NCBI GenBank assembly: GCA_016200225.1 | Contig: JACQFD010000021.1 | Span: 372,001 to 436,000, forward strand | DNA length: 64,000 nt | Direction of reading: 5' to 3' | Source: Planctomycetota bacterium | GTDB taxonomy: Bacteria; Planctomycetota; UBA1135; JACQFD01 | Part shown: piece after piece, positions 28,001 to 36,117 of the stretch | How the letters are laid out: every line of letters begins with the position of its first letter | Position numbering within the stretch: position 1 is the stretch's first letter | The notes under the pieces: generated by a model | Database searches by the model: none | Told to the model about the DNA's origin: nothing | What the model saw: only the letters and a program-made list of their open reading frames with translations | Translations under genes and position numbers: made by a program

Positions 28001-28553
28001 AGAACAGAGCCGGATCGAAAGTATCGTTAGGATTCGTCGCGGTTGCTGTGACGAAAGTGATGGTCTTTCCCGCTTTCAACGGCGATCCGGAACTGCTTAC
28101 GATCGTGGTTGACGTCACTTGCGAGCTGCCCGTAATGTTAATTTCATAGCCCACGCCGTTCGGCGCGAGGCCCGACGGCGAAATCGAAGTCGGGCATGCG
28201 GGCTGGAAGATGACGGTTTTCGAATTTTGCATCGAAAACTGGCCGAGCGCCGCCTTGTTCGTCCCTAATGTAAATATGGAAATGGACGCCGGTGAAATGG
28301 AACTAAAATTCACCGCCTGGCTGAACGTTATTGTTATCGGCCGGTTCACTTCCCAAACCTGTCCCTGTTGCGGAACCACCGACTCCACGACGAAGTCGCC
28401 AGCTTGCGTTCCCCCGCCACCATTTGGAAAATTATTAAAAAGCGATGACCCGCTGCCGCCGCCACATCCGCTAAGAAGCACGAATAGCATGGCAACAGGT
28501 GCCCCGGTGGACAGGATTCGGGGCGCGAGCCGGTTTCTGAGAGCGAAGCTCAT
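25050..28553 (-). CDS. Giant Gly-rich Ig-like lipoprotein (copy B)
   Basis: The ATG at 28553 gives a 1167-residue protein with a clean lipoprotein signal: SFALRNR, a hydrophobic core, then LLSGC (Cys 30) and GGGSGSS. Two Ig-like domains follow: one starting at PQQGQVWEVNRPITITFSQAV, and one with VFFTLTFDQPILPSPSNI. A long Gly-rich, parallel-beta-helix-like region comes next (about 430-900), with repeated VTINNGGxIxVxG-type turns and several polyglycine tracts. The C-terminal module contains RFVRFTTTF and ends MVFRFN. Layout and Gly-rich texture match copy A, but identity is low outside motifs. Likely surface-anchored. The frame also opens upstream to 28622, which would put 23 residues before the signal and is less likely. 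Confidence 0.85.
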   Translation of the reverse strand: MSFALRNRLAPRILSTGAPVAMLFVLLSGCGGGSGSSLFNNFPNGGGGTQAGDFVVESVVPQQGQVWEVNRPITITFSQAVNFSSISPASISIFTLGTNKAALGQFSMQNSKTVIFQPACPTSISPSGLAPNGVGYEINITGSSQVTSTTIVSSSGSPLKAGKTITFVTATATNPNDTFDPALFYDPKPNLGPAITSATYTTIAADGTTTTQDFGNNAVVPTNKFVGPSVFFTLTFDQPILPSPSNIVSTNVDLRFEFPAGSGNYTSIPTSIQLVENCTAAGAKVRITPLGLLPGGRKLRMIIGQGFSDIKGETNPFPVNIPFDPLKEPTSQTPASPSDFDAITETFNDKSHLDTNSGFVEPLANWGNGAVQAAFNFPGQQTDFELIVGTGQTVVIDTTATTLAVQDSQSNPGTASFVNGNIYLRKLTVNNGGTIIGQGPNPLRFFVNDTVTINNGGIINVKGVDAVDVATLLTACVFPQQGGAGQCGGGDGGLGNPVTSQSCSQGGTGNGPFNGLNGGGVGGESALVALTSGGQPCYEPEDYHGGGGGGGSYSTSGEKGNNGTDTTYTYSSCNVPQGVSAVNPNKSPAGGISGIRPFTNAFVVDDFYGSMIAKQGTISSAPATNQIKVTTAGFFNTTPVTGDVGRYVAVIKGNATASWEDGTTNCTNSPQDPTLCFRSRVQVRKINTVNTTDTITMAAPTFSGTLNAPAFGDIVVVFGAGNTVQGELTTPLGGQGGGGGGNAIQSTTFPNPNVCTQDRKGGGGGGGGGILEIRALNTVTILGTLDASGGAGAAGENTIGIDRIGGGGGGGSGGTIIVESASSAVNAISVVNGAVIGKVYCRGGSRGAGLFAVFTDPVAPSTPSGMGHGGRGGKGLVQFHVPTNAQFSFPTNQPSGTNFDPNPLIMTTTFGPITRARSTWYDTGAGLAAGLPVYAFGGVCTQAACGLTGEVIADASGNVDTNNPVLASNTITVSAANLTANSVTLPFAQVNVPANAKAAEPMTLVNDLIKVGSNVGAITGVSMPDSNTIILTTDNNTSTNPTALNTGIGLGSSPAWNLIGRFFEVDKVDPLTSNVTPNFIQPKLQAGGNRVQIQFQGANADVNGNVDLNTVVPPLNVDAFGTADPTVLTGARFVRFTTTFNTATVGSVGPGSFQPRVNFFKMVFRFN
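26122..26348. repeat. Three (CCG/GCC)n runs coding polyglycine in copy B
   Basis: Perfect trinucleotide runs lie at 26122-26142, 26247-26267 and 26331-26348, each coding six or seven glycines on the minus strand. They could vary in length by slippage without frameshift. Confidence 0.8.
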
Positions 28554-28696
28554 CACGATCAGGTTATTGATTTTGGAAAGGTGAGATTGGGAGAGTTCGT
28601 TGTCCACGACCCCTGGGGCCAATTCGCCCCCGGAGCCGTGTTATTTATTTTCGATTTGCTGCTGTAAGCGCAGTGGTTGTTAGCGCAGATTGGGTG

Positions 28697-31600
28697 CTAC
28701 TGCGGATTTGAATACGCAATACCCATGGCGTTCAGTTTTGCGGTGACATTGTTAATAATGTCCGACGTAAACGTGAAGCGGAATTGAAGCAGCGTCTTCG
28801 AATTCATATCTGTAATATTCGGGGTGAAATTGATCACCGCCGGCGTGGACTTGTTATACGGCGGATATAAATTCTGCACCGCGCCGCACGCGGACCATGC
28901 GATCGTCGCGGGAGGAATTGTCGCCGCGTACGTCGTCGAGCCCGAGTAAACGTCGCCGTAAATGTCGAAGCAGCGGGCGTCTTTTGTAACAATCCCGGAA
29001 CTCGGATTCACGCTCGTGCCGCCGCGAAAATCAATCGCCACCGAAGTGTTCGGCGACTGTGTCGTTGGCAGCATGAGCACGTTCGTCGGAACGAATACCG
29101 GGCTCGTGATCGTCACCGTCGAGAAATCGAAGAAGTGTGAGTAAACACGGGAGACTTTCGTGGCGAGATCGACGCGTCCGGGATAGACCTCCGGGCCTTG
29201 CGAGGATGTCTTCGTGCCCGGCGTTCCCTGCGTGGATCCCGGCGGATAGTAAGCACCCGTCGGCTTGGTTCCATCGGGTGCCACGTCGGGAGTAACCGTG
29301 TGCGGGTTCAAGGCCGTATCGAGACCGCCGGTCGAGTACACGCGGAAACTCGGGAACGCGGACGATGTCACCGCGATCACAACAGTAAATCCGTTCAATC
29401 CCTTCGTGTTCGGATCGCTCGCCGGATAGGTCCGGAAATCCATCAATAACGGCAACGCTACAGATGGAACAGCGCCCGCGGCGTAGGGTTTGTCGGGCGA
29501 GGGTACCGTCGGCAGCGTCAAACCGAGAATATAGTAATATTGATCGGGATTGACGCCGTTGCCGTAGGGACCGCCGAACTTAACCGAACCGTACGACGAA
29601 TCGCGCCATGTGTACGTTTTTGTAAACTTCGGCCACGGCATCATGACCGTTCCGGAACTCGTCGTGTACAGCATGTTCTGATTGAGCGTGTAGGCTCCTT
29701 CATAAACGATGCCGGTCGGGTGATCGGCCAATGCAAAGATATTTCCCGCGAAATCCGTTAATTGTAAACCGGATCCCGTGTAACTCGGGAGCAGCGAAGC
29801 CTGATTGATAATCTCGTCGGGGAAGTACGCGCTGTGCGAGAGATCGATGCGGATATGTTGGAAGTAATCGCTAACGTTCAAAATTCCGCTGTACGGAGCC
29901 CAGCTGAGGCCTTCGACGTCGAGGTCCGTGTCGGTGACCGCGTTGATCGAAAGGTTCATATCAATATGGCGATACACCGTCTGCAAGCGGCTGCCGAGAG
30001 ACGAGAGCGGCGTCTGGATGCCGCCGCCCGTGAACGGCGCCATGGCATTAATGAAAGGATTCGACCGGTCGACGTCGCGCGAGAAGTGTGACGGCGGCCG
30101 TCCTGAAATTTCCTGTGCGCTCGGTTTCGTTATTTGTCCGGTCAACATGGTCGCCGGCGCAACATCGAATAACGAATCGAACCGCATGTTAAAGAATCTC
30201 GAAGAATTCGATAACGCGCTCGATTTTAATGAAAACGAAACTGTAAACGAAAGCGTCGGGAGCGGCAGCGGGTTGCCCGCGAGATCGGTGACACCCGTCG
30301 AACCGGACAACAAAACGAATTTATACGTTTCCGTAGATCCGGTGAGGTGCGGATAGGGAAGATACGGAACGAATTTGAATGACTTCAAATCCGGCGACGG
30401 AATGACGTTGCCGACGACCAGATCGAAATGGCCCGCAAGCGCCGGATCTGTAACTCCCGGGTTTGTCAGCACGACGTAATTTCGGAGCGAGTTGACCTTC
30501 GTGACGTCCATCGGTTTCGAAAAACGAACCGTGATCGCCGCCTGCGGATCCAAATTTGTCAGCGGATTTGTAACAGTCGACGGTTGGGGCTGCAATATAA
30601 CAAAACACGGAGTATACTGATTCAGTGTATCGTTATAAGGAGTCGTAAGAAGCGCGGCATCCGTCGTATTGAATGTCGCGGATTGGAGATAGTTCACCGT
30701 GACTTTATAAGAAAGCGGATCGGCATCCTGAAGCGAAGCCGCGTCGATCGAGGACACCGTCGCGAAGAACGATCCCTGTTGTATCGAATCGCCAATTCGA
30801 ACCGATAAGTTACAACTGCCGTTCAAGTATTTAAAAGTGAGCACGCGGCTGTCGCCGGCATTCAAATCCTCGACGGCGGTCAGCGCGACCTGCTGCGATC
30901 CGAGAATCTGCGGCGATGTCGGATCGGCGATGAAACCCTGATTTGCGTCGGCATTACTACCCGACCGGAAAACACGGGCCACGCCCGTCAAACCGTCGAG
31001 CAGCGCGCCGCCGGAAGGCGAATAGACATACTTGGTGACCGATTTATTAATATCGAGCGCCGTTCCGTCCTTTCCGAGCAGGATCTTCGTGACTCCGCCC
31101 TTGATGTTGTATTGAGACGGAATGAAAATGGCAATATTGTACGAAGTCGTGCTGATGCTCGCGGGCAATCCGAGCGAATTGATAGGAAGTACCTGCGGAT
31201 TCAGTTTTACGTTTTTCGACGGATTTGTATTAAACGCATTCAGATTGTCGCTGATCCGATTATCGTCGACCGCGTTGATCGTCGGATCGATAATGATGGT
31301 CTTCGGGAATTCGGGCTTCCAAACAAAGCGGCCGAGGAATGGCGCCGGCGGAAGTTTCCCCATAACGGTGGACGTGCCTACATAAAATTGCACGGTTTCC
31401 GGGCCGATGGTGTTCGGGTTGATCGCGCGATCGAAATTAATAGCAATCGCCGCGTCGCGCGGAATTTGCGAATACGGAGGAAGGGAAGTGGGTCCGCCGA
31501 CGGCGATCGTGCCCAGCGCCGATTCCGCCTGCGTCAGCGCGATTTGAAAACGCGACTTCACATTTTTGTCGTAGGGCGCGCCGATAATGAGAATCTGGGA

Positions 31601-31987
31601 TCCCGAGACGGTATCGCGCTTCAATGTAAACGATACAGGAGGAGTTACTCCCGACGCTTCAACGTTACTGACGCCGATCGACTCGCCAATCAATATATCC
31701 AAATAGAGCGGATCGGAAGCGGTCTTGACTCCTATCTTCTTTACAATCTGCACAGGGTTTCCAACCGAATCGACCGCCCAAATATCCACGAGCCGCCCCC
31801 ATCGAAGCGCTCCGTTCATTGCAATACCGGCTTTCGGCGTGCCGTCGTTGGTCTTGCCCGCAATGGGCCCCTGGGCGTATGCGTTCATTCCGTTTGCCGT
31901 TCCGAGGAACGCAAACGACGCCAACGTCATGAATACAGCACTGAGCGGCTTGCTAATTAACGATTGGGTTCGGCGCAATCTGTTCAT
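28697..31987 (-). CDS. Giant Sec-exported Ig-like protein (copy D)
   Basis: ATG 31987 (AGGA eight bases upstream) gives a 1096-residue protein starting MNRLRRTQSLISKPL. A 25-residue hydrophobic core follows, with a probable signal-peptidase I site near NAYAQG. The frame is open to 32149, but the extra residues hide the signal. The mature N-terminus (TPKAGIAMNGALRWGRLVDIW) and an Ig-like domain with PRDAAIAINFDRAINPNTIGP are close to those of copy E. A second Big_5-like domain has DPQAAITVRFSKPMDVTKVN. No Gly-rich region is present. The end is a beta module with LLQFRFTFTSDIINNV. Presumably secreted or surface bound. It is the first member of a tandem pair. Confidence 0.85.
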   Translation of the reverse strand: MNRLRRTQSLISKPLSAVFMTLASFAFLGTANGMNAYAQGPIAGKTNDGTPKAGIAMNGALRWGRLVDIWAVDSVGNPVQIVKKIGVKTASDPLYLDILIGESIGVSNVEASGVTPPVSFTLKRDTVSGSQILIIGAPYDKNVKSRFQIALTQAESALGTIAVGGPTSLPPYSQIPRDAAIAINFDRAINPNTIGPETVQFYVGTSTVMGKLPPAPFLGRFVWKPEFPKTIIIDPTINAVDDNRISDNLNAFNTNPSKNVKLNPQVLPINSLGLPASISTTSYNIAIFIPSQYNIKGGVTKILLGKDGTALDINKSVTKYVYSPSGGALLDGLTGVARVFRSGSNADANQGFIADPTSPQILGSQQVALTAVEDLNAGDSRVLTFKYLNGSCNLSVRIGDSIQQGSFFATVSSIDAASLQDADPLSYKVTVNYLQSATFNTTDAALLTTPYNDTLNQYTPCFVILQPQPSTVTNPLTNLDPQAAITVRFSKPMDVTKVNSLRNYVVLTNPGVTDPALAGHFDLVVGNVIPSPDLKSFKFVPYLPYPHLTGSTETYKFVLLSGSTGVTDLAGNPLPLPTLSFTVSFSLKSSALSNSSRFFNMRFDSLFDVAPATMLTGQITKPSAQEISGRPPSHFSRDVDRSNPFINAMAPFTGGGIQTPLSSLGSRLQTVYRHIDMNLSINAVTDTDLDVEGLSWAPYSGILNVSDYFQHIRIDLSHSAYFPDEIINQASLLPSYTGSGLQLTDFAGNIFALADHPTGIVYEGAYTLNQNMLYTTSSGTVMMPWPKFTKTYTWRDSSYGSVKFGGPYGNGVNPDQYYYILGLTLPTVPSPDKPYAAGAVPSVALPLLMDFRTYPASDPNTKGLNGFTVVIAVTSSAFPSFRVYSTGGLDTALNPHTVTPDVAPDGTKPTGAYYPPGSTQGTPGTKTSSQGPEVYPGRVDLATKVSRVYSHFFDFSTVTITSPVFVPTNVLMLPTTQSPNTSVAIDFRGGTSVNPSSGIVTKDARCFDIYGDVYSGSTTYAATIPPATIAWSACGAVQNLYPPYNKSTPAVINFTPNITDMNSKTLLQFRFTFTSDIINNVTAKLNAMGIAYSNPQ

Positions 31988-32410
31988 TTTTTTTTCATCC
32001 TGCTGGAGCTTCGTTAGCGTTGGTGAATCCATATGATCAACGGTTTCACGCGTCGCGAAGTGGCTCATTCCAGGTGCGGGACGTGTTTCGGTGTGTGGAT
32101 AGGAAGTCGGGTGCGTCGCGTCCGGTCTTTCGACCGAAACTGGAATCACCCGGATGATAGTTGTTTTGGGAAACGTTGGTCAATCAAACGCCGACGTTTC
32201 TTTCAGGATCCCACCTCGCTTGGCTTTTCGCGTGCGCGCCTCTCCGTTGGCACGACCCGCAATACGCTTTGCAAAAGGGTCACATTTCTCCTTAGTCGAA
32301 TCCCGTGCCGAAGGTACAAGCCGCTCCAAAGGCGGAAGATCGGAGCTCCCGACGGATGAACCGTGCGACCGCGCGTCTGGGCGTGCGAATTAGCACGCAC
32401 TCCCAAAAGC
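31988..32410. other. Leader/intergenic region between the tandem proteins D and E
   Basis: About 420 bases precede gene D on the minus strand. No second gene is evident. The leader contains short hairpins (for example AAACG/CGTTT near 32170-32210) and a purine-rich AAGGAGAAATG near 32290, without an ORF of note behind it. It is long for a simple 5' UTR and may be structured. Confidence 0.4.
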
Positions 32411-32438
32411 AGAACGCGCCCGAATTCGGGCGCGTTCT
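32411..32438 (-). terminator. Bidirectional-looking terminator hairpin after gene E
   Basis: A perfect 12-bp stem (32411-32422/32427-32438) has an AATT loop and lies 22 bases past the stop of gene E. The minus-strand tail (GCTTTTGGG) is only moderately T-rich. Confidence 0.75.
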
Positions 32439-32459
32439 TATTAAAGGAATCGAGCAAGT

Positions 32460-35400
32460 TTATTGCGGATTCGCATAGGCAACGCCAAAGGCGTTCATCG
32501 TCGGCGACACATTATTAATAATGTCCGACACGAACTCGAAACGCATTTGCAAATATCGCTTTCCATTCAACGTCGGAAGATTCGGCGTGAAGTTGATCGG
32601 ACCCGCGACAGGTTCCATTGTCGTAATTTGCGACGTACCGCAACCGGTTACCGAGGGCTGCGGAATCTGCGCGACGTTGGCATTTGCTGTATACAAATCA
32701 CCATAGGCGTCGAAGCAGCGCGCGTCCGTGAGCGCGGAACCCGTGACCGCGGTTGCGCCGCGGAATGCAACACTTACAGATGTGCCCGAAGGATGCGTGA
32801 AAGGCAATAAAATTGTATTCGTAGTGAGGAAGGTCGGACTCGTCGTTGTGCTCGTTCCAACCAAATCGAAGAAGTGTGTGAACGCATACGATTTCTTCAC
32901 GCCAAAATCGAGGCGACCAACATAGAAGCGTCCGTCGCCGGGCGTCGTCTTGGTACCGGGCGTACCCGCAGTTGATCCTGGCGGAAAGAACGAACCCGTC
33001 GGCACGAGGCCGTCTGGCGCGACGTCAGGAGTAACGGTCTTTGGCGATTGATTCGCATCCAATCCGCCCTCGGACCAAACCGAGAAGTTGGGCTTCGTCG
33101 GAGCAAGCAGCGCGTTGTATACAACAAATCCGTTCAAACCCTTCGTGTTCGCGTCGTCTGCGGGATAGACGCGGAAATCGACGAGCAACGGCAATCCGAG
33201 CGACGGAATCGATCCCGGAAGCGTCACAGTACCAACCCAAGGCAAGTTTTGACCCGGAGGCGCGGGAGTCGGTGTCGGAGCTCCCGTCAAGAGGAACCAC
33301 TGCTGCGGATTCGCGCCGCCGCCAGCCGGTCCGGCAAAAATCTTCGAACCGTACGTCGCGTCGCGCCACGTGAAAGTTTTTGTAAACTTTGGAATCGGAA
33401 TCATTACAGTTCCCGAACCGGTCGTAAACAAAAGATTCTGGTTCAACGACATGGGCCCTTCATAAACAATCGTCGACGTATGATTCGCGCTGTCGAAAAT
33501 GTTCGCCGCGAACGATTGTTCAGAAAGTCCCGAATTTGGATAAACCTGCTGTCCCGAAACGGGATTGAACGTCTCGTCCGGATAAAACTCGCTGTGGGCG
33601 AGATCGATGCGGACGTGCTTGAAGAAATCGCTAACGTTTAGATGGCCGGCAAAGGGCGCCCAATCCATGGATTCGACTTCAATATTAATATCTTGAATCG
33701 AGTCGATGACGAGGCCCACGTCCACGTTGCGGTAGAGCGTTTGCATGCGCGCGCCAAGAGCATTGAGTGGAGTCGAGATGGCGGCGGCGGGCGGAACCAT
33801 TGCGGCGACCATGACGTTCGACGTGTCCGCATCTCTTGAAAAGTGCGTCGAGGGGCGCCCGCTCACTTCTGTCGCGGAAACTTTGTTAATTTCTCCGTTG
33901 ATTTGTAATGCCGGCCCCGCGCCCTCGTTCAGCGAATCAAACTTCATATTGAAGTTTCGCGACGTGTTCGAGAGCGCATTTGTATCGAGCTTGATGACCG
34001 ACGAGAACGGAACACCGCCAAAATCGACGCCGTTTCCGACGAGGTCCGCGATGCCGCCTGTTCCGCCGATAATAACAAACTTTAATGATTCAACCGTGCC
34101 CTGCGTGTGCGGGAACGGCAGATACGATACAAATCGAAGCGTCTTCTGATCCGGCGAAGGAATCGAATTTCCAATAACAATTTCCGAGTGGCTCGCCGTG
34201 GCGGGCGTCGGCAGCGCCGCGTTCGTCAGGAGCGCCATGTTTCGCATGGAATTGACATCGGAAACGTTAATGGGCTTCGAGAAGCGCGCCGTAATTGTAG
34301 CTTGCGGATTCACGCCCGAAACGCTGCCGTCGAGGCCCCATCCCGTGGGCGAAGGCTGAATGATAAGGAAACAGCCTGAAAAGTTCGACAACCCGGGCGT
34401 GTAAGGCGTCGTGATGGCCGACGCATCATTTGTATTAAAAACGTCGGTTTGTAAATAATCGACGACGACTTGATAAGATGGGTCGGCGTCCGTCAGCGTC
34501 GCCGAGTTGATCGACGCGATCTGTGCATAGGTGTTTCCCTGTTGAATGGTATCGCCGACGTGCACCGAGAAATCGCACGCCGTATTCACGAATTTTAATG
34601 TAACTAAACGCGAATCGGGCGGAGCCGGAAGGGAGACCGCGGACGCGACCACAAGAACCTTGACCGCCTGCGTTCCCATCAATTGCGGAACTGTTGGATC
34701 CGCGAGGAATCCCTTGTTCGGTTCCGCGCCGCTTCCCGACCTGAAAACCCGCGCGACTCCGAGAATGCCGTCGCCGGATGTTCCGGCGCCTGTGAAATTA
34801 AATTTCGTCGAGGATTTATTCGTATCAATCGCGGTCCCATCGGATCCGAGCAGAATTTTTGTAACACCCGCGATAATGTTATATTGTGCGGGCATGAAAA
34901 CGGCGACGTTGAAGTTCGCCGAAGAAATGCTCGCCGGGAAACCGCCCGCGGTGAGCGGAAGGATTTGCGGATTCAGCCCGAGATTCTTGGACGGAGCTAA
35001 ATTGTAAAGTGCCACCGCCTGGCCGATCCGGAAATCGTCAATCGCCGAAATCGACGGGTCGAATACAACAGTTTTCGGACGCTCGGCTTTCCAAAGGTAG
35101 CGCCCCTCGAACGGCGCCGGAGGAAGCTGGCCCTGGCTCGTCGCGTTTCCTACATAAAAACGAATGCTGTCGGGGCCGATCGACTTGGGATTCACCGCGC
35201 GGTCAAAATTAAGAACGATGGCGGCGTCGCGGGGAACGACAGAGAACGGCGGGAGCGCGGTTGCATTGCCGATTGCTATCGTTCCGAGAGTCGATTCCGC
35301 CTCGGCGAGCGCCCTTTGGAACGGGGAAGTCTTTGACTTACTATATTGCGTGCCCAAGATCAGTAAATTCGCGCCGGATACCGGATCTGTATACAACTGA

Positions 35401-35738
35401 TAATAAACCGCGGGGTCGACGGTTGTCGTAAGAGTCTTGCTCACGCCCACCGATTCGCCGACGACCATGTCCATGTAGAACGGATCCTGAAATCCCTTTT
35501 TGTTAAAAATTGGCGTCGGGCTGCCGAAGTCGTCGAGAACCCAGATGTCGACAATGCGGCCCCACCGCATCGCACCCTTCAGAAATATTCCCGGCTTCGG
35601 CGTGTTGTCTTTGGGTTGTCCGGCCTTTGGACCCGCTTGGGCGCCCACGTCGCCGGAAAGCGTAATCATCGCCAAACTAACAATAACCGCCGTCGCGAAT
35701 GCTACTTTTCGCGCAAAAATATTTAGTGTTGAAACCAT
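32460..35738 (-). CDS. Giant Sec-exported Ig-like protein (copy E)
   Basis: 1092 residues from ATG 35738, with a Sec signal peptide (hydrophobic core about 13-30, cleavage near GAQA). It is a clear paralogue of copy D along the whole length. Shared blocks include MRWGRIVDIW, VVGESVGVSK, PRDAAIVLNFDRAVNP, IGPDSIRFYVGN, FKHVRIDLAHSEFYPDE, the TFTWRDATYGSK segment and the C-terminal LQMRFEFVSDIINNVSP. The Ig-like domains resemble Big_5/SbsA-like modules, here preceded by a PPFSVVPRDA linker. No catalytic motif was found. It is followed by a 12-bp hairpin terminator, so it is transcribed separately from copy D. Function unknown; likely extracellular structure or attachment. Confidence 0.85.
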   Translation of the reverse strand: MVSTLNIFARKVAFATAVIVSLAMITLSGDVGAQAGPKAGQPKDNTPKPGIFLKGAMRWGRIVDIWVLDDFGSPTPIFNKKGFQDPFYMDMVVGESVGVSKTLTTTVDPAVYYQLYTDPVSGANLLILGTQYSKSKTSPFQRALAEAESTLGTIAIGNATALPPFSVVPRDAAIVLNFDRAVNPKSIGPDSIRFYVGNATSQGQLPPAPFEGRYLWKAERPKTVVFDPSISAIDDFRIGQAVALYNLAPSKNLGLNPQILPLTAGGFPASISSANFNVAVFMPAQYNIIAGVTKILLGSDGTAIDTNKSSTKFNFTGAGTSGDGILGVARVFRSGSGAEPNKGFLADPTVPQLMGTQAVKVLVVASAVSLPAPPDSRLVTLKFVNTACDFSVHVGDTIQQGNTYAQIASINSATLTDADPSYQVVVDYLQTDVFNTNDASAITTPYTPGLSNFSGCFLIIQPSPTGWGLDGSVSGVNPQATITARFSKPINVSDVNSMRNMALLTNAALPTPATASHSEIVIGNSIPSPDQKTLRFVSYLPFPHTQGTVESLKFVIIGGTGGIADLVGNGVDFGGVPFSSVIKLDTNALSNTSRNFNMKFDSLNEGAGPALQINGEINKVSATEVSGRPSTHFSRDADTSNVMVAAMVPPAAAISTPLNALGARMQTLYRNVDVGLVIDSIQDINIEVESMDWAPFAGHLNVSDFFKHVRIDLAHSEFYPDETFNPVSGQQVYPNSGLSEQSFAANIFDSANHTSTIVYEGPMSLNQNLLFTTGSGTVMIPIPKFTKTFTWRDATYGSKIFAGPAGGGANPQQWFLLTGAPTPTPAPPGQNLPWVGTVTLPGSIPSLGLPLLVDFRVYPADDANTKGLNGFVVYNALLAPTKPNFSVWSEGGLDANQSPKTVTPDVAPDGLVPTGSFFPPGSTAGTPGTKTTPGDGRFYVGRLDFGVKKSYAFTHFFDLVGTSTTTSPTFLTTNTILLPFTHPSGTSVSVAFRGATAVTGSALTDARCFDAYGDLYTANANVAQIPQPSVTGCGTSQITTMEPVAGPINFTPNLPTLNGKRYLQMRFEFVSDIINNVSPTMNAFGVAYANPQ

Positions 35739-36117
35739 TGTATCAATTTACTTTTTCGTCGTGGGAGGTTTCGGGATATTTGCAAATTCGCGCCGCGTAT
35801 TTTGGACTGTTCCGGAGGCACAGTCCCAACGACGCGAAATGCAAATCGGGCAAACCCTGATTCGCCCCTTCGAGTTCGAACTCGACGGAGCCGACCAATC
35901 ATAGATTCGTCCTCGAAAACCATGGAGTGTTTTCCAATACAAAACGTGTGTTTTCCAGTGCAAAGCGCGCCGAGCGCGCGCCTTTCACACAAACGACTAT
36001 CGAATATTGTTCCCGAGATCCGGTAGGCGAATTTCCAGCGCGACAACCTTGTCGCACGACGTCGAACCGGGCGACGGCGAACGATTCCTGTGCAGTTTCG
36101 AACGGAGTTTGGCCCGT
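35739..36117. other. Intergenic region upstream of gene E with palindromes
   Basis: 379 bases contain no gene. A 14-bp perfect palindrome lies at 35871-35884, centred on TTCGAA, and a 7-bp hairpin at 35804-35810/35820-35826. Either could be an operator or leader structure for gene E. AT-rich direct near-repeats (GTGTTTTCCAxTxCAAA) lie around 35927-35965. No clear promoter hexamers were found. Confidence 0.45.

Noticed and set aside
32100..32400. c-di-GMP (GEMM) riboswitch upstream of gene D
   Set aside because: GCAAA and AAAGCC-like pieces occur on the minus strand, but the two-helix arrangement and spacing of the consensus are not present.
35838..35866. GEMM-like GGGCAAACC on the plus strand upstream of gene E
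   Set aside because: It points away from any gene and the rest of the motif is missing.
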